A stretch of 45,016 bases of DNA from an uncultured Eggerthellaceae bacterium. Its GTDB lineage: Bacteria > Actinomycetota > Coriobacteriia > Coriobacteriales > Eggerthellaceae. Location: assembly GCA_910580205.1 (NCBI GenBank), contig CAJTVP010000015.1:1-45016 (forward strand), in the 5' to 3' direction. Below, piece by piece: positions 42,635 through 45,016 of the stretch (positions are counted from its first letter, which is position 1; each line of letters starts with the position of its first letter). Both the position numbers and the translations under genes were made by a program. Under the pieces are notes generated by a model, which saw nothing but the letters and a program-made list of their open reading frames with translations, was not told the DNA's origin and did no database searches.

Positions 42635-44377
42635 ATGTCAGCCATCGGCATAGATCTGGGAACCACGAACAGCTGCGTCGCCGCCGTTGAGGGCGGCGTG
42701 CCTGACGTGATCGTGAACGCCGAAGGAGAGCGCACCACCCCATCGGTGGTGGCGTTCTCCAAAGACGGAGAGCGCTTGGTGGGCGCGGTGGCGCAGCGCC
42801 AGACCGCCATGAACCCGGAGCGCACCATCGCGTCGGTCAAGCGGCGCATGGGAACCGACTGGCGCGCGAAGGTGGACGGAGAGGATTTCTCCCCGCAGCA
42901 GCTCTCCGCCATGATCCTGCGCAAGCTCCGACGGGACGCGGAGCGGCATCTGGGCGAAGAGGTTCAAGACGCCGTCATCACCGTGCCCGCGTATTTCAAC
43001 GACATGCAACGCAATGCCACCAAGGATGCGGGCACCATCGCGGGCTTGAACGTGCTGCGCATCATCAACGAGCCCACAGCGGCCGCGCTGGCCTACGGGC
43101 TTGACCATGGGGACGCCAAGCGGGTCATGGTCTACGACTTGGGCGGCGGCACGTTCGACGTCTCCGTGATCGAGATAGGCGACGGCGTGATCGAGGTGCT
43201 GGCCACCGCGGGCGACAACCACCTGGGCGGAGACGACTTCGACGAGCGGCTGGCGGAGCATCTGATCGAGCGCTTCGAGAGGGAAACGGGCGCGCGGATG
43301 AGCTCTGATCCCATGGCCTGCGAGCGCGTGCGGGAAGCAGCGGAGCAAGCCAAGCGGGAGCTCTCCTCCATGGAATCCACCACCGTCAACCTCCCCTATC
43401 TGGCCCAGGATGCCAACGGCCCCGTGCATCTGGAACAGACGGTCACGCGCGCGGAGTTCGAGCGCCTGACGCGCGACCTGGTGGAATCCACCACTGAGGC
43501 GGTGAACCAGACCCTGAACGACGCAGGCATCGCCGTCAGCGAACTTGACGAAGTGCTGCTCGTGGGCGGCTCCACACGCATCCCGGCCGTGCAGAAGCAC
43601 GTCCGCGCGCTCACGGGCAAGACGCCGTCGAACTCCATCAACCCCGACGAATGCGTGGCAAAGGGCGCGGCCATCCAAGCGGCCACGCTGATGGGCGCCC
43701 GGAGTGGCTGCACCGACCTGATGCCCCGTGGCGGTGAGCTGCTCCTTTTGGACGTGATCCCCATCAGCTTCGCCATCGAGACGGTGGGAGGGGTGGCCAC
43801 GCGCGTGATCGAACGCAACACCACGCTGCCGGTCCACTACGAGCAGGTCTTCACCACAGCAGCCGCATTCCAGACGAAGGTGGAGATCAACGTCATGCAA
43901 GGCGAGCGCCCCATGGCGGCCGACAACCGCTCCATCGGGAAGTTCACGCTCAAGGGCATCAAGCGCGCTCCCGCCGGAACGCCGCAGATCAACGTGACCT
44001 TCGACATCGACGCGAACGGGATCTTGACCGTGGCGGCGAAGGATCTGGGGACGGGCAATGAGCAGTCCATCACCATCACGGACTCCGAGCGCCTGAGCGA
44101 CTCAGAGATCGCCGATGCCATCCGGGATGCGGAGCGCTATGAGGCCGAAGATGCCGCCAAACGCGCCTCCATGGAAGAGCGCACGCGCGCCCAGCAGCTG
44201 TTGGAGCAGGCCCATGAGAAGCTGCGCGGCAAGGAGCTAGAGCGGGAAGAGAAGAAGCGCCTGCGCGCCTCAGCGGCGAACGTGCAGCGGCTTTTGAGCA
44301 AACGGCCTGAGAAGATGACGGATGAGGACAAGGCGAAGCTCGGAAGCGCCATTGAAGAGCTTGAAAGCCTGGTCTAG
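42635..44377 (+). CDS. Hsp70-family chaperone (DnaK paralogue)
   Basis: A 580-residue Hsp70 starting MSAIGIDLGTTNSCVAAVEG after GAAGGAG. The ATPase domain is intact: DLGTTNSCVA, ITVPAYFNDMQRNATKDAG, VYDLGGGTFDVSVIE and VLLVGGSTRIPAVQ. The linker and substrate domain are present: ELLLLDVIPISFAIETVGG (canonical DnaK has DVTPLSLGIE) and IERNTTLPV. The lid is short and ends ELESLV without an acidic DnaK tail. No grpE, hspR or CIRCE element is nearby. Together with the J-protein and DUF5685 partner this suggests a specialised second Hsp70 system rather than the main dnaK, but I cannot see the rest of the genome. Confidence 0.93.
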   Translation: MSAIGIDLGTTNSCVAAVEGGVPDVIVNAEGERTTPSVVAFSKDGERLVGAVAQRQTAMNPERTIASVKRRMGTDWRAKVDGEDFSPQQLSAMILRKLRRDAERHLGEEVQDAVITVPAYFNDMQRNATKDAGTIAGLNVLRIINEPTAAALAYGLDHGDAKRVMVYDLGGGTFDVSVIEIGDGVIEVLATAGDNHLGGDDFDERLAEHLIERFERETGARMSSDPMACERVREAAEQAKRELSSMESTTVNLPYLAQDANGPVHLEQTVTRAEFERLTRDLVESTTEAVNQTLNDAGIAVSELDEVLLVGGSTRIPAVQKHVRALTGKTPSNSINPDECVAKGAAIQAATLMGARSGCTDLMPRGGELLLLDVIPISFAIETVGGVATRVIERNTTLPVHYEQVFTTAAAFQTKVEINVMQGERPMAADNRSIGKFTLKGIKRAPAGTPQINVTFDIDANGILTVAAKDLGTGNEQSITITDSERLSDSEIADAIRDAERYEAEDAAKRASMEERTRAQQLLEQAHEKLRGKELEREEKKRLRASAANVQRLLSKRPEKMTDEDKAKLGSAIEELESLV

Positions 44378-44393
44378 CCTGCCCGACGCGCGA

Positions 44394-45016
44394 TCAGAGC
44401 AAATGGCCCATGCGGGTCTTCTTGGTGTCCAGATACTTCCGATCGAAATCCGTGGCCGCGGCGATGATCGGGATGCGCTCCGTGATCTCAAGCCCGAAGC
44501 CGGAGAGCTGGTACACCTTGTCCGGGTTGTTCGTGAGCAACCGGATGGTATGCACCCCCAGATCCCGCAAGATCTGGGCGCCGATGTAGTATTCGCGCTC
44601 ATCCCCGCGGAATCCCAGCGCCAGATTCGCATCCAGCGTGTCCAGGCCCTCGTCTTGCAGCTCATAGGCGCGCAGCTTGTTCACGAGCCCGATCCCGCGC
44701 CCCTCTTGGCGCATGTAGAGGACGACCCCCCGCCCTGCATCGTTCACCATCTGCATGGCGTGAGCCAGCTGCTCTCCGCAGTCGCAGCGAAGGCTGCCGA
44801 ACGCGTCTCCGGTCAAGCATTCGGAATGCACCCGCACGAGCACGTCCCGGCCATCTGAGATATCCCCTTTGACCAGGGCAACATGATGCTCCCCGTTCAG
44901 GCGGTTCACATAGGCGCACGCCTCGAAATCCCCGTACTTGGTGGGCAGCTTCGTCTGCGCTACCTTGTCCACCAGCACATCATGGCGTTTGCGCCACTCG
45001 ATCAGATCCTTGATGG
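44394..45016 (-). CDS. ribBA: RibBA, GTP cyclohydrolase II part (5' end beyond window)
   Basis: Riboflavin pathway enzyme. About 207 residues are visible. The upstream residues IKDLIEWRKRHD (44979-45016) belong to the end of the RibB (3,4-dihydroxy-2-butanone-4-phosphate synthase) half, so the full gene should be the bifunctional fusion. The GTP cyclohydrolase II half has RVHSECLTGDAFGSLRCDCG with the three zinc cysteines, RQEGRGIGL and LLTNNPDKV. The C-terminus is complete. The GTG near 44978 is internal, not a start. It is convergent with the Hsp70 gene, 16 bases apart, without a terminator. Confidence 0.95.
   Translation of the reverse strand, partial: IKDLIEWRKRHDVLVDKVAQTKLPTKYGDFEACAYVNRLNGEHHVALVKGDISDGRDVLVRVHSECLTGDAFGSLRCDCGEQLAHAMQMVNDAGRGVVLYMRQEGRGIGLVNKLRAYELQDEGLDTLDANLALGFRGDEREYYIGAQILRDLGVHTIRLLTNNPDKVYQLSGFGLEITERIPIIAAATDFDRKYLDTKKTRMGHLL

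Noticed and set aside
1..45016. tRNA, rRNA, CRISPR arrays, insertion sequences or prophage genes
   Set aside because: I read the intergenic gaps for cloverleaf-like sequences, regular spaced repeats and transposase or integrase motifs and found none.

Overview
The window looks like a chromosomal segment of a high-GC Gram-positive bacterium, most likely an anaerobic actinobacterium of class Coriobacteriia. That placement is inference. It rests on the GC-rich coding style (judged by eye), GTG and TTG starts beside Shine-Dalgarno sites, lipobox lipoproteins, a PPi-type phosphofructokinase, TlyA, and the DUF5685/J-protein/Hsp70 trio. Almost all of it is core housekeeping DNA. The exception is a small accessory island at about 6.1-8.2 kb.

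Layout. 1-4503 (minus): a sodium/alanine-type symporter cut by the window edge, then lysC-asd-tlyA read leftward with ATGA overlaps. 4646-6020 (plus): a zinc-dependent phospholipase C-like protein and a thioredoxin-like protein. 6103-8201: a higBA toxin-antitoxin pair under a 31-bp palindrome, and an AAA/DUF4143 ATPase whose promoter is interleaved with repeat operators. 8246-9961: a DUF47 protein and a PiT phosphate permease. 10018-16354: a translationally coupled cluster of a RecJ-RecQ-like helicase fusion, a bifunctional Rel enzyme and a metallo-beta-lactamase-fold hydrolase. 16545-17756: PPi-dependent phosphofructokinase. 17889-21560: glmU-prs-pth-yigZ. 21624-25559: an ABC ATPase and a giant coiled-coil FtsX-type permease. 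25667-27513: a diacylglycerol kinase-like protein and a lipoprotein.

27606-32738 is the str/S10 ribosomal operon: rpsL, rpsG, fusA, rpsJ, rplC, rplD, rplW. It is driven by a near-consensus promoter and closed by a terminator directly after rplW. No tuf lies between fusA and rpsJ, and rplB does not follow rplW. 32852-35213 is a polar amino-acid ABC importer with a terminator-like hairpin after the binding-protein gene. 35335-44377 holds a DUF2064 glycosyltransferase-like protein, HtpG, a membrane-anchored SurA-like protein, an MFS transporter, and a DUF5685/J-protein/Hsp70 operon. A RibBA fragment ends the window.

The most promising items for follow-up are the RecJ-RecQ fusion coupled to Rel, the DUF5685-J-Hsp70 module with its cysteine-rich J-protein tail and two Asp-rich motifs, and the operator architecture of the AAA/DUF4143 gene beside higBA. 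No tRNA, rRNA, CRISPR array or intact insertion sequence was recognised. No gene-free stretch exceeds about 260 bases.
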